Source of the DNA: a virus
Length of the DNA: 27,901 nucleotides
Virus record (IMG/VR): IMGVR_UViG_3300009308_000106
Span: 1 to 27,901 of that record
Strand: one strand, 5' to 3'
Positions 1 to 8,409 of the stretch are shown piece after piece; the stretch's first letter is position 1; each line of letters starts with the position of its first letter. The notes below the pieces were generated by a model that was not told the DNA's origin, ran no database searches, and saw only the letters and a program-made list of their open reading frames with translations. The position numbers and the translations under genes were made by a program.

Positions 1-1428
1 AAGATTGTTATAGCGAGCCGAATATTCGGTAAAAGCGTCTTCCAACTCATCGCGTACGTTTTCTTCTCTCAACGCGAAACTAGCCATGAGTTTCGTATAG
101 ACACCTTCATTGACTGTGCGTTCTTTTGAAAGTTGAGTCGCTTGTCCTTGAATGCGCTCTAGCTCTGCCTTCTCTTGAGCTCCTTCTGGAGTCTCTGCAC
201 CTATCTGTTCTGCACGCGTCGGTGTGATGGGAATCCATTCGCTACCGTTCCAGGTGTGCGCCACCTCGAAATCAGAACCTTCTTCCGTCTTGATCCAGAT
301 GATTTTAGAATCACCTGCTGGCGGAGTCGGTGACTTGATGACTCGGGTTCCATAAAACAGTTGAAGTCTACGGAAGGTGGACATGATTTCATCTTCACTA
401 TAAGTCACAACTTCGCCAATCTTATAGAATTTTGCGGATGTATCTGTTTTAGAGCCCTCGATACGAATGGCGCGCGCCTCTGCATAGAGTGGGGGCGAGA
501 ACTCTGGGTCCTTTATTCGCAATCTATCTCCTGTACGAACCTTCTCGTGAGGAAACAGTGTTTCAAGCGATGCAGCTGTGATGTAATAATCGACCACGGA
601 AGCAATCCTCTTTTTGAGTTCCGTATCCCCATACTGTTCAAGCTTTTCAAGTGTCATGTCACGGTCTGAAGATTGAGGCTCATAGATGTCTATCAGATGT
701 TTTCCATTTCTGTTCCATCGTTGAAATGCCTCTTCGTTCGTCACCATGAGTGTCAGGCGTGTGCCGTCATCACGCTCAGGTCCGACACAATAGAGCGCCG
801 TCACAATTCGCTCGTTGTTTACCTTCTTCTCTATGCTGATGAGGTCTTTGCCAAGCTCGATTTCTTTCTTGTTGTCAGCGCCGATACTTTCTAGGACATC
901 GACATATCTACCAGATATTTTGTTTCCTGACGTTTCCACTCTGAAACGAAGTTCTACATCAAATGCGCTGGCTATACGTAAGAGAAATGAGTAGGCCCCT
1001 ACCTCTTTCTCTACAACAATAGTGCGGATACCACTGTACTCAAGTTCTCCTTCTTGCCATTCTGTATCCGGAAGGACCAATGCAGCGAGTTCTTTGACTG
1101 TTCCCGAGTAAGTACCCGGTGCCAAGATGAACTGTTTCTCCATATCTGAGTAACTGGCTATTCCATAGATGGTCTTCTCGTCATCAATGGTATGAGACTC
1201 GAACACGATGAACTCTTCAAAGCCTATGTCCTCGGATGGGATAAGGAACCGTGCACGCTCATCGAAATACTTGGCTTCCTCGATCATGGATGACATCGTG
1301 AAATCAAAGCTATGCTCACCGGATAGATCATGTACGTAGGTATCATCCCAATACATCTTTACTCCTTCATTCGTCAAGAAGCCGACCAATTGATCAGTCT
1401 GATGGTGTAATGCGTGAATGATGTTCAT
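1..1428 (-). CDS. Phage tail-tip protein (Tal / prophage endopeptidase tail family), 3' end outside window
   Basis: Open frame from the ATG at 1428 to the window edge, 476 codons with no stop, so the C-terminus is missing. The start overlaps the stop of the upstream distal tail gene (ATGA), with an AGGGAGCG ribosome binding site. The N-terminus (MNIIHALHHQTDQLVGFLTN, then repeated FDFTM.., EEFIVFESHTIDDEKTIYGIAS and a stretch of about 370 residues rich in beta strands) fits the phage minor structural protein/endopeptidase-tail family that plugs the tail tube below Dit. The last visible residues (about 400-470) become helical and Glu-rich, typical of the linker toward a fibre or receptor-binding domain. 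Position directly after Dit supports the call. Whether a peptidase domain is present cannot be seen here. Confidence 0.85.
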   Translation of the reverse strand, partial: MNIIHALHHQTDQLVGFLTNEGVKMYWDDTYVHDLSGEHSFDFTMSSMIEEAKYFDERARFLIPSEDIGFEEFIVFESHTIDDEKTIYGIASYSDMEKQFILAPGTYSGTVKELAALVLPDTEWQEGELEYSGIRTIVVEKEVGAYSFLLRIASAFDVELRFRVETSGNKISGRYVDVLESIGADNKKEIELGKDLISIEKKVNNERIVTALYCVGPERDDGTRLTLMVTNEEAFQRWNRNGKHLIDIYEPQSSDRDMTLEKLEQYGDTELKKRIASVVDYYITAASLETLFPHEKVRTGDRLRIKDPEFSPPLYAEARAIRIEGSKTDTSAKFYKIGEVVTYSEDEIMSTFRRLQLFYGTRVIKSPTPPAGDSKIIWIKTEEGSDFEVAHTWNGSEWIPITPTRAEQIGAETPEGAQEKAELERIQGQATQLSKERTVNEGVYTKLMASFALREENVRDELEDAFTEYSARYNNL

Positions 1429-2876
1429 CGGCCTCGCTCCCTATACCTGACTCGTCCTGAAAGTTTGTTTGAAGGTTCCAGTAGAATCGTATTTATACCC
1501 TTTTTAAGCTTAAAAAAAGAGGCTCCGAAATCCTTTAGGGATTTCCGGTCCTCTCCATTGATACGTATTGAGCTGTCGTTCGTGTCGATAATGACCTTGT
1601 CACCTACAGAAGAGATTACCGGGATACCTTCAGGCTCACTGTTATAACGGTAAAACTTCAGATTTCTTGCAACCATACTCGCTGCTTGAGTCGTCGGCCA
1701 TATCCTCATTGCTATTACGACTTCTACGATTGGCGCTTGATATTCTTCAAGCTGATCGGTGTAGAGATAAGAGGAATATACCCAAACATGCTTGCCATCT
1801 GGTTGGACAATTGCGAAATATGGACGTATCCGATTCCCTACACGATGAAGCCTCAACGTTCCTTTGAAATCATTCCATGCAGACGCGGTAGAAGCTGATT
1901 GCATATGAGTCACTTTGCGGCCGCTCTGGTTGCCCAGTTGCAACTTAGCCTGCACCTTCGCAAGTGAAGACCAGATATCTTCAATCCCAATCTTGATGAC
2001 CGTGTTGCCTGCAGCATCCTTAAGATAGATCTCCAACATGCCCGTCTCAGAAGACTTGTTCAAGAGTTCTACATCGATGTCCATTCGGAAGTCTTGAAGA
2101 GAGGAGATTGACCTCCGTACAGCTGGTCCTTGGAACTTATGTGGTGTGATTGCTGCACCAAAGAGCTTCGGACGAAATCCTGAAGGGGTCGCCTCCATTT
2201 CCCCAGTTACATGTCCATCTTCCACTTGATTGGCTGTCGTCCATCCTACAAGTGACGTAAGAGGATAGTTACCTACCAGCGTCAACTGCTCATAGACGGG
2301 TTTATCAATCGGTTCCGGTTGTCCAATTCGAAAGTATCCGTCCTCTCCAATAATGTCAATATGTGTGACATTATCATTCACGTCTATCTCAAATATTGGA
2401 GATGCAGGAGCCTTACCTTGATTATTAAGAACCACAAGACCCGATTCAAAGTCTGCCGTCTTCTCAGGACCATAGATGAACGGATCAATCATAGTTAATT
2501 CAAAATTGATTTCACCGTCACTGTCTGTGATGTCTTCAGGCGTGTACACACCCTCATTGATGACTTTTATGAGCTCACCCGGATGACTATCTCGAACCAA
2601 AATCAAAGGTTCTGGTGAAAAGAAGATGTCGTAGACTTTACTGAAAAGAAGTTCATACTCTTCTTTTGTGTCCGATTCAAGTAGTAGCTCAATAGAGACA
2701 GTTCGTTCTGACTCAGTGTGGCCAGTGACTTGCGTTATCGGTGAAGATCTCACTTTTAACTTCTTATACTCAGAGTTAGGTGAACTGATGCGTAAGAAGT
2801 TCACCCAGATACCAAGAGAGTCCATATTGTAAGAAATACCATCTTTCACTATGGTGAAATTATGTTTGCTTATCAA
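1425..2876 (-). CDS. Distal tail protein (Dit, siphovirus tail family) with inserted domain
   Basis: 483 residues from a TTG start at 2876, with GGGGGAG five bases upstream. Residues 1-150 look like the N-terminal ring domain of Sipho_tail/Dit proteins (FTIVKDGISYNMDSLGI, then RTVSIELLLES and NFELTMIDPFIYGP). Residues about 415-483 resemble the usual C-terminal galectin-like end (NTILLEPSNKLSGRVRYRERGR). A roughly 215-residue beta-rich segment (about 195-410) separates them. Ordinary Dits are near 250 residues, so this is an enlarged ('evolved') Dit. In Lactobacillales phages such insertions are carbohydrate-binding modules; a host cell-wall binding role here is inference. The gene sits between tape measure and tail-tip genes, as expected for the hub between tail tube and adsorption apparatus. 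Confidence 0.85.
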   Translation of the reverse strand: MISKHNFTIVKDGISYNMDSLGIWVNFLRISSPNSEYKKLKVRSSPITQVTGHTESERTVSIELLLESDTKEEYELLFSKVYDIFFSPEPLILVRDSHPGELIKVINEGVYTPEDITDSDGEINFELTMIDPFIYGPEKTADFESGLVVLNNQGKAPASPIFEIDVNDNVTHIDIIGEDGYFRIGQPEPIDKPVYEQLTLVGNYPLTSLVGWTTANQVEDGHVTGEMEATPSGFRPKLFGAAITPHKFQGPAVRRSISSLQDFRMDIDVELLNKSSETGMLEIYLKDAAGNTVIKIGIEDIWSSLAKVQAKLQLGNQSGRKVTHMQSASTASAWNDFKGTLRLHRVGNRIRPYFAIVQPDGKHVWVYSSYLYTDQLEEYQAPIVEVVIAMRIWPTTQAASMVARNLKFYRYNSEPEGIPVISSVGDKVIIDTNDSSIRINGEDRKSLKDFGASFFKLKKGINTILLEPSNKLSGRVRYRERGR

Positions 2877-2877
2877 T

Positions 2878-5370
2878 TCAACTCCCCCTCATGTTATCTT
2901 TCATTCTCTTGTTCAAGTTCATTTTTTCTTGAATTGGCTGCCACATGATATTTCCTACTTTATTGCCGTCCAGATAAACGTCCCCTCCTTGAATAACAAT
3001 TGGTGGATTGTTTGTTCCGGTTAACTGATTTTGTGCACGAGCAATCAATTCAGCAATACGATCCGCATGCCTTCCCTGGAATGGAACAATTGCTTCTGCA
3101 ACATCTCCAAAACCTGCATTTCCCAAGATTGCTTTTTTATTAAATACTCCACTTACTCCACCTGTCTTAAACCATTTGATATCAAATTTAGGTACAGGAA
3201 TTTCAGCACCCATGAAACTTCTAGTCCCCATTGATACACTGACGCTAGGCAGCTTCGGTTTAGGGATTGTGATTTTCATATTTGAGAATGCATTTTTGAT
3301 TCGATCAATTATCCCAAGTACTGTTGATTTTGCCGTCTCAATCGGATTTGTTATAGCGGATTTCACACGGCTAAAAATTGAAGACGCTGTGCTATGAATC
3401 GACTCAAAGATTGATTGAATACGTGATTTCAAACTAGTAAATCGTGACACCCCATCTGATACGAGATTCGAGATGATAGAAACTACTGATGCTTTTGCAC
3501 TCGATGTGAGATTTGACATGATTGAACCCGCTGCCGAAAAAATTGCTTGAGCCTTCGCTCTAAATTCTCCGAACTTCGCAGCTGCTGAAGATACGAAATT
3601 GACAAATCCGACTTTCATGCTTGCCCACACCGCGGTAAAAAAAACGGAAATAGCTGAGAAAATTTGAATCGTTTTTGCTTTTATTGTGTCCCAGTTCTTA
3701 TAAATCACTACACCTAGAAGTGTGATGATTGCGATTGCAATACCTATCGGTCCGGTGAGTAGAGCAAGCGCTGTCCTTATTCCAGTAAAGATAGGACCTA
3801 GCTTTGCGAGAAATGGTATGGCCTTTCCAACTACTAAAACCATTCCACCTAGCGTACTCACTAACGTTCCTATCCACATGACGAGAGGTCCTATGGCGGC
3901 GACTATCGCCAAAACGATAATTATTGTTTGTTTCATACCGCTTGATAGTCCGCTGAACCACTCGACTGCCTGTTGCAACCAACCAATAAGCTGAATAGCC
4001 ACTGGCAATAACATTTCTTGTAATTGCCCGAACAGATCTGCTCCTGCTAACTTCAAATTGTTCATCATGATCGACACGTTATCGATAGGGTCTGCCATGC
4101 CATCAAACGTACTTTCTACTGACCCTGCTGCATTCGCAGATGCGTTTGAAAAATCATCAAAACTCATTGCGCCAGATTTTATGGCATCTACCATTCTCGG
4201 AGCGCCTTTAGTACCAAATACCTCAGCCGCCAACGCAAGGGCTTCTGTTTCACTTGAAGCGTTGGTTATTTTATCAATCGTAGTCTCTAACCCATCCTGC
4301 AGAGTGACGCCTTCTTTAGCGAATTGAACTTGCGCTCGTGTCATATAACTCATTGCAGTAGTTGAATCTATACCGGCTTTTTCGAAATTTCCAAGGACCT
4401 CAACTGACTGAGCAAAATCAAGCCCAAGGGCCTGCATCTGCGGTGCCCCTTTCATAACAGAATCGAAGAGCGCGTCTGTTGATTGTCCTGTGTTTTGTGC
4501 CGTTTTGGTAACACTGTCTAAAACGTAATCAAGTTGATCCGCTTCTAAGTTAAATAGACTCATCGCCTGTTTTGCTTTGATTGAAGAATCTGTAACATTC
4601 GCTCCATTGATGTCCGCAAACTTCAGCATCTTTGCGGATGCATCGTCTAGTGCCGGGCCTGTCAATCCAAACTGCGTATTGACCTCTCCGATTGCCTCTC
4701 CGATTGTGGCCATATCGAATTTTGTTGTTTTCGCGACATTGGTAAAACTACCTTCCAAGCTTGCTAACGCATCACCGGAGGCACCGGTTTTAGAAACGAT
4801 GGTATCCAAGCCTTCGTCCACTTCTTCCCAAGCGCTTCTAGCTGCTGCTGCTGCGCCTAAAATCGGAGCCGTTACGCCTGCGGTCATCCTTGCGCCGACA
4901 TCCGTCATAGCATCCCCGGCGTCTTTCATCTTGGTGCCTGCACCTTCTACACGTTCACCTAATTCTTTCATCTTGTCAGCGGATGTTTCTGTCTTCTTGC
5001 TGTGCTCGACAAGCTGGGTATTGACTGTACTAATATCGTTCGCAAGTTTCTGCTCTTCGATTTGCGCATCAAGGAGCTTCTTTGCTAGATCGTCTGCCGC
5101 TTTGGAATTCTCCCCAAACAGTTCGACGGCCTTATCATAGGATGATTGAGCGTTTTCGACACTTTGTTTCGCGAGGTCTTGTTTGTTCTTCAAAAATTCT
5201 AGTCGAGCCTCTAACTTCTCCGTTTCTGAGGCTGTAAGTTTCATTTGTTCTGACTGAAGTTTAAACTCTTTGCTCAGAAGTTTGGATTCATCCGTGAGTT
5301 CTTTAGCGCCTCTCTTGAACTCATCGTTGATCATCTTGACGGTGACTTTTGCTTCTGGATTGTTGCTCAT
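2878..5370 (-). CDS. Tail tape measure protein (TP901 family)
   Basis: 830 residues. Residues about 20-150 are strongly coiled coil (Lys/Glu/Gln-rich heptads). Residues about 165-420 match the TP901 tape-measure core (GASGDALASLEGSFTNVA, TKFDMATIGEAIGEVNTQFG, ALGLDFAQSVEVLGNFEKAG, EVFGTKGAPRMVDAI). Residues about 480-565 are hydrophobic, with several potential membrane segments (IIIVLAIVAAIGPLVMWIG, GPIGIAIAIITLLGVVIY). The C-terminal part carries the usual WFKTGG..AILGNAGFGDVAEAIVPFQG motif. These proteins set tail length and help DNA pass the membrane. By the usual rule of about 1.5 angstrom per residue the tail would be roughly 110-125 nm (inference). The start at 5370 has AGGGGTGATTGA before it and follows the stop of the frameshifted chaperone by 14 bases. 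Confidence 0.95.
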   Translation of the reverse strand: MSNNPEAKVTVKMINDEFKRGAKELTDESKLLSKEFKLQSEQMKLTASETEKLEARLEFLKNKQDLAKQSVENAQSSYDKAVELFGENSKAADDLAKKLLDAQIEEQKLANDISTVNTQLVEHSKKTETSADKMKELGERVEGAGTKMKDAGDAMTDVGARMTAGVTAPILGAAAAARSAWEEVDEGLDTIVSKTGASGDALASLEGSFTNVAKTTKFDMATIGEAIGEVNTQFGLTGPALDDASAKMLKFADINGANVTDSSIKAKQAMSLFNLEADQLDYVLDSVTKTAQNTGQSTDALFDSVMKGAPQMQALGLDFAQSVEVLGNFEKAGIDSTTAMSYMTRAQVQFAKEGVTLQDGLETTIDKITNASSETEALALAAEVFGTKGAPRMVDAIKSGAMSFDDFSNASANAAGSVESTFDGMADPIDNVSIMMNNLKLAGADLFGQLQEMLLPVAIQLIGWLQQAVEWFSGLSSGMKQTIIIVLAIVAAIGPLVMWIGTLVSTLGGMVLVVGKAIPFLAKLGPIFTGIRTALALLTGPIGIAIAIITLLGVVIYKNWDTIKAKTIQIFSAISVFFTAVWASMKVGFVNFVSSAAAKFGEFRAKAQAIFSAAGSIMSNLTSSAKASVVSIISNLVSDGVSRFTSLKSRIQSIFESIHSTASSIFSRVKSAITNPIETAKSTVLGIIDRIKNAFSNMKITIPKPKLPSVSVSMGTRSFMGAEIPVPKFDIKWFKTGGVSGVFNKKAILGNAGFGDVAEAIVPFQGRHADRIAELIARAQNQLTGTNNPPIVIQGGDVYLDGNKVGNIMWQPIQEKMNLNKRMKDNMRGS

Positions 5371-5384
5371 TCAATCACCCCTTT

Positions 5385-6052
5385 CTAAGTCGTCCTTGGG
5401 TTTCCTATCCATGACTTCGCCGCAATAAGACTTTCATACACACGGTTAAATTCAGGTAAAGAAAGCTCCCAAAATATAGGTTCTTCAATCTCCAAGACCA
5501 CTTTGCACCACGCATAGTAATCTTCGAGACATTCAAAACTAAGCTTGGGAGCTATTACTTTTTTTTGCCGGTCTTACTTTTGTTCTCGAACTTGTTCAAA
5601 TCGGCAGCAAATTTATTTTTTGGTTTCTCTTTACTCACTGACGATTGCAGGAGTGCGATAAACGTTTGTAGCGTTTCAGTAAAACCTACATCATAGAGTT
5701 CTTTAAATTCATCTCTGTCATGATGTTCTCCGTCGCGAATTGCACCGACGTACGCACACCAAATCAAATCCTTCATATGATCCAACGTGATAATAGCTGA
5801 TATTTTCAATACATCTGCCGCTCCTAAGTCATCATCTTCACTTTTGAGCACGTCCGGCCCTAAAGCATGAAGGATGAGAAATAGTTCTTGTTCTAGACCG
5901 GTTTCGAGAATACCCTCTCGCTTGGCTAACAATAAAGCGCGATGATTAAATAGCAGCGGACGCTTTTCTACAGAGAGTGTCACTTCTTGAAATTCACCAT
6001 TTGAGACTTCTTCGATGTCCGTCTCTTTTAATTCAATGACTTGCAACTTCAT
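5385..6052 (-). CDS. Tail assembly chaperone G-T fusion made by -1 ribosomal frameshift
   Basis: The short chaperone (165 aa) stops at 5555-5557 just after the run GGC AAA AAA AAG TAA. Slipping back one base on A AAA AAG and continuing with GTA ATA GCT opens 57 more codons to the stop at 5385-5387 (VIAPKLSFECLEDYYAWCKV...ESLIAAKSWIGNPRTT). That gives a fusion of 222 residues. The extension has no plausible independent start or ribosome binding site and fills the gap up to the tape-measure gene. This G/G-T layout is the rule in siphoviruses, where both products bind the tape measure protein and recruit tail-tube subunits. I read the slip site and extension directly; the efficiency of the shift is unknown. 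Confidence 0.85.
5555..6052 (-). CDS. Tail assembly chaperone, unshifted form (gpG-like)
   Basis: 165 residues starting MKLQVIELKETDIEEVSNGE. The start at 6052 is chosen over an upstream in-frame ATG because AGGAGG lies 8 bases before it and the upstream codons belong to a terminator hairpin. The middle (RPLLFNHRALLLAKREGIL, EQELFLILHALGPDVL, DVLKISAIITLDHMKDLIWC) resembles Firmicutes tail chaperones, and the last third is Lys-rich. It lies between the tail tube and tape measure genes, the fixed position of this gene. The protein ends KTGKKK at the slippery run, so most ribosomes should make this form. Confidence 0.85.
   Translation of the reverse strand: MKLQVIELKETDIEEVSNGEFQEVTLSVEKRPLLFNHRALLLAKREGILETGLEQELFLILHALGPDVLKSEDDDLGAADVLKISAIITLDHMKDLIWCAYVGAIRDGEHHDRDEFKELYDVGFTETLQTFIALLQSSVSKEKPKNKFAADLNKFENKSKTGKKK
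5558..5564 (-). promoter_or_regulatory. -1 programmed ribosomal frameshift site A AAA AAG
   Basis: On the minus strand eight A residues followed by G precede the zero-frame stop: GGC AAA AAA AAG TAA TAG. The heptamer A AAA AAG is the efficient slip site known from bacterial dnaX and many phage tail genes. Two zero-frame stops follow at once, so only shifted ribosomes continue. No clear stable downstream hairpin was worked out. Confidence 0.8.
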
Positions 6053-6074
6053 CGTTTTTCCTCCTATCCAAATG

Positions 6075-6104
6075 AAAAAAGCCCACATCAAATGTGAGCT
6101 TTTA
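6075..6104 (-). terminator. Intrinsic terminator overlapping the tail tube stop codon
   Basis: On the minus strand AAAGCTCACAT, a three-base loop, ATGTGGGCTTT and then a further T run form an 11-pair stem (one G-T) followed by uridines. It overlaps the TAA of the tail tube gene and precedes the chaperone ribosome binding site, so it should reduce transcription past the highly expressed tube gene. Confidence 0.8.
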
Positions 6105-6689
6105 CGGTGTATCGAGTGCTACGAGTTCCGGAGTGAATGCCGTGTGCCAAGATGTTTTGACCGCCTCATCAACAACCTCATCTTCAAATGCTTCGTAATA
6201 GAATTTGCCGTTCGCGTCTTTATGCGCGCGGAATTCGAATTCGAGCATAGCGACTTCTTCAATTCCATTTTCAATGACATTCACTTTAAATCCAGTCACG
6301 TTAGAACAGTTCGGGAACGCAATCAACTTACGTGTGTCTTCAAACTCATCTACCGCAGTGGCAGTCAAGATAAAATCTTTCCCTTGAAACTTTCGACCAG
6401 CTGCATATACGCCTGTCTTTAGACCTTCGTTTGTAAGACCCATGATACTCCGAGCAACTGAAACTGGAACGTGGGCTGTTGCCGTGACTGTTAAAAAGTT
6501 TGTCTTAACAATTGTTTTAACGATTTCGGTTCCGCAACGCTTTGTCACTTCCGTTGTGTCGGGTTCTGCACCGATTGTACCCATACAACCAAATGGCGTT
6601 CCTGGGTCGTAACCTGTACCCGATTCACTCTTAAGTTGAATGGACCCTTCTTCTATTGCAGTTGTATCGAATGTTGTTACTGGTGGCAT
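6102..6689 (-). CDS. Major tail tube protein
   Basis: 195 residues, MPPVTTFDTTAIEEGSIQLK at the start, with an excellent GAGGAGG 9 bases upstream. Length, beta-rich composition and place (after HK97 gp10-like and head-completion genes, before the chaperone) fit the phage major tail protein that stacks in rings to form the tube. Motifs such as TKRCGTEIVKTIVKTNFLTV and FEFRAHKDANGKFYYEAFED resemble Firmicutes siphovirus tube proteins. The terminator at its stop codon fits its need for high expression. Ig-like C-terminal decoration domains seen in some relatives are absent. Confidence 0.85.
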   Translation of the reverse strand: MPPVTTFDTTAIEEGSIQLKSESGTGYDPGTPFGCMGTIGAEPDTTEVTKRCGTEIVKTIVKTNFLTVTATAHVPVSVARSIMGLTNEGLKTGVYAAGRKFQGKDFILTATAVDEFEDTRKLIAFPNCSNVTGFKVNVIENGIEEVAMLEFEFRAHKDANGKFYYEAFEDEVVDEAVKTSWHTAFTPELVALDTP

Positions 6690-7109
6690 CTATAAAACCT
6701 CCTCTAATTTGTTTATCAATGCTAACTGTGTAACTTCCACTAGATGCGGAAGTTGTAAATCTCGACCTTTTTCAAAGAACCTTTGTTCTCTGGGATTGTG
6801 CTTCCCTCTACCTTCGTTAGGAAAAACCAGATACCCGAAGCTCCCAGGTTTGTTTGCGGCGCCACCACGAGCTTTGATTGAGAATTCCAAATTCCCCTTC
6901 TCAATCTTCGACCATTTGCTTGCCGCTGCGTGAACTCCCTCCTTTTTGCCTGAAACAGGAATAAGACCTGTTATCGAAGGGACGAATGCTTCTTTTGCTT
7001 CTTTAGCTAAAACTTCGTTTAAAACTTGCTCAGAAGAACCGCCTAGCTCAGTTATTTTTGAAATCAGCTTTTCAACTTCTTCATAATCGAACTCGTACTT
7101 AACAGCCAT
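6690..7109 (-). CDS. HK97 gp10-like tail completion protein
   Basis: 139 residues, MAVKYEFDYEEVEKLISKIT. The pattern of an N-terminal helix, then GLIPVSGKKEGVHAAASKW, a basic Gly-rich stretch (KARGGAANKPGSFGYLVFPN) and RGKHNPREQRFFEKG is typical of the HK97-gp10/minor tail family acting at the head-tail joint. It ends right at the tube gene and its start overlaps the previous gene by 11 bases, implying translational coupling. The exact role of this family in assembly is not settled. Confidence 0.85.
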   Translation of the reverse strand: MAVKYEFDYEEVEKLISKITELGGSSEQVLNEVLAKEAKEAFVPSITGLIPVSGKKEGVHAAASKWSKIEKGNLEFSIKARGGAANKPGSFGYLVFPNEGRGKHNPREQRFFEKGRDLQLPHLVEVTQLALINKLEEVL

Positions 7110-7509
7110 ACGGAATCATCTCCAAAAACTCCAAGGAATGGACATCTACATACCTGTCACTACTTGCGTGCCTAGCGATGATCTTATTGCTGTCACGTAA
7201 GCGCACCGCCTTGATAGCAGATAGCGCCATGATAGCCGTTAGAGCGTACTCATCGGAATGTTCATCATTCTCGGTATAGATGTCGACAAAAAACAAATGG
7301 TTAATGTTTTTTGCTTTTTCTTCATCTGACACTTCAAAGCCCTGGAAACGATAAATGATAAACCGATGAGGTTGGCCATCTTCATACTTCTTCGCTTCTG
7401 ATTGATCCATACGGTCTTCGTAGATTTCGAAGTCAGGAAAAATCCGTTCGATTTCACTGACAATTTCCCGCTTCTTTTTTCTCATGTATTGCTTCTGTTT
7501 TTCACTCAT
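7099..7509 (-). CDS. Probable tail terminator / head-tail joining protein
   Basis: 136 residues with a basic N-terminus (EKQKQYMRKKKREIV) followed by an alpha/beta core (FEIYEDRMDQ, HRFIIYRFQGFEV, INHLFFVDIYTENDEHSDEY, LTAIMALSAIKAVRLRD). The size, neighbours and the pattern of a strand (FFVDIYT) before a long helix suggest the tail terminator that caps the tail tube, but I do not recognise a family with certainty. In many phages this gene follows rather than precedes gp10. Overlaps both neighbours by 8-11 bases; start has GGAGGG 8 bases upstream. Confidence 0.6.
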   Translation of the reverse strand: MSEKQKQYMRKKKREIVSEIERIFPDFEIYEDRMDQSEAKKYEDGQPHRFIIYRFQGFEVSDEEKAKNINHLFFVDIYTENDEHSDEYALTAIMALSAIKAVRLRDSNKIIARHASSDRYVDVHSLEFLEMIPYGC

Positions 7510-7846
7510 TTAGCAAACCCTCCTTCTGTAAATACCAGAAGAGCGCAGGTTTGCTGCGGTCCCTGTCGACCTTTAAAACTGAATAGCGTACGTTACGGAT
7601 GCGCACCTCTTTGTTGGTAAAGTCTGTTTTTTCTAAATGCAGAGGATAAGGAGTCTCGATTTTAATATCGAGCGTACTAGTATTCGCCTCTACCAACTGA
7701 TAGTCTTGCTCACGCACGCTCTTTTCATCAAAGGCAAATCGTCCTTCCGGCACAAACGCTTCATCAACTTTACGCCTTGTGTCGTTATAAACAGGAGTGG
7801 TTGAGCCGAAACTCATAATACCGTCGTTGTATGGCGAACCTATCAT
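7502..7846 (-). CDS. Probable head closure (stopper) protein
   Basis: 114 residues, MIGSPYNDGIMSFGSTTPVY, with AAGGGG before the start. The small beta-rich protein with the ending TDFTNKEVRIRNVRYSVLKV..RSKPALFWYLQKEGLL resembles phage head-tail adaptors/stoppers of the SPP1 gp16 and HK97 gp7 kind. It follows the connector gene, as expected. Assignment rests largely on position and size. Confidence 0.6.
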   Translation of the reverse strand: MIGSPYNDGIMSFGSTTPVYNDTRRKVDEAFVPEGRFAFDEKSVREQDYQLVEANTSTLDIKIETPYPLHLEKTDFTNKEVRIRNVRYSVLKVDRDRSKPALFWYLQKEGLLNE

Positions 7847-7857
7847 ATAGCCACCCC

Positions 7858-8160
7858 TTACAAACTTTCTGTAGTATCTACTTCAATCGTGTAGTAACGG
7901 AATTGAAGATTGCGGATTTCCGAACCGAAGTTCTCTTCGAACTCTTCGACGGCATGATTTCTTACGTACCGGCAACGATCAAGGAGCAACTGGCGATTCT
8001 GTCCATCCTCTACGAAATCCACGTCTTGGCCGACGATTGATTTGAAATAAGAAATGGCGCGGTCGATCATCTTTTGGATGTCTTGGTCTTCCTCATCCCA
8101 GGTGATATGAAGGTAAGACTTCACCTCAATCAGAAGCCCTGATTTTTCTTCCTCAGTCAT
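7858..8160 (-). CDS. Head-tail connector (gp6-like adaptor)
   Basis: 100 residues starting MTEEEKSGLLIEVKSYLHIT; a longer in-frame version is possible, but AAGGAG lies 7 bases before this ATG at 8160. The all-helical pattern with SYLHITWDEEDQDIQKMIDRAISYF and a later helix (RQLLLDRCRYVRNHAVEEFE) is the hallmark of phage gp6-like head-tail connector proteins that dock under the portal. The ribosome binding site overlaps the upstream gene's stop. Confidence 0.85.
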   Translation of the reverse strand: MTEEEKSGLLIEVKSYLHITWDEEDQDIQKMIDRAISYFKSIVGQDVDFVEDGQNRQLLLDRCRYVRNHAVEEFEENFGSEIRNLQFRYYTIEVDTTESL

Positions 8161-8164
8161 ACAA

Positions 8165-8374
8165 TCACTCCTTATCTTGAGGAGTTTCTTTCGGTGCCAG
8201 ATATACTTTTCCGTAAGCGTTTTTCTTTGGATCAGATAGTTGTTCAATGCGTTCTTTGGTGGTCTTAAAACCTTTAGCTGGATAGTCGTCATTCACTTCA
8301 TAGACATGGCCTTCGTGCGCTTTTTCTTTGAATTGACGAACCACATTTTGAACCTCAACTTTTGTTACAGCCAT
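8165..8374 (-). CDS. Small conserved-looking phage protein of unknown function
   Basis: 69 residues (MAVTKVEVQNVVRQFKEKAH), charged, no membrane segment. It ends QDKE inside the ribosome binding site of the connector gene. Small proteins in this slot between capsid and connector are common in Firmicutes siphoviruses, sometimes annotated as Rho-N-like, but I see no decisive motif. AGAGGA precedes the ATG. Confidence 0.75.
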   Translation of the reverse strand: MAVTKVEVQNVVRQFKEKAHEGHVYEVNDDYPAKGFKTTKERIEQLSDPKKNAYGKVYLAPKETPQDKE

Positions 8375-8409
8375 TTAATATCGTCCTCTCTGATTAATAT
8401 TTATTCGAT

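Noticed and set aside
361-894. Two plus-strand frames opposite the tail-tip gene
   Set aside because: The minus strand is open for all 476 codons with a good protein match; these frames have no start signal.
4577-5140. Long plus-strand open frame (187 codons) opposite the tape measure gene
   Set aside because: It is the shadow of the Ala/Ser/Glu-rich tape measure coding strand; no ribosome binding site and low-complexity Ser/Ala/Val content.
6015-6422. Plus-strand frame opposite the tail tube gene and chaperone start
   Set aside because: Runs across a terminator and two well-supported genes on the other strand; no binding site.
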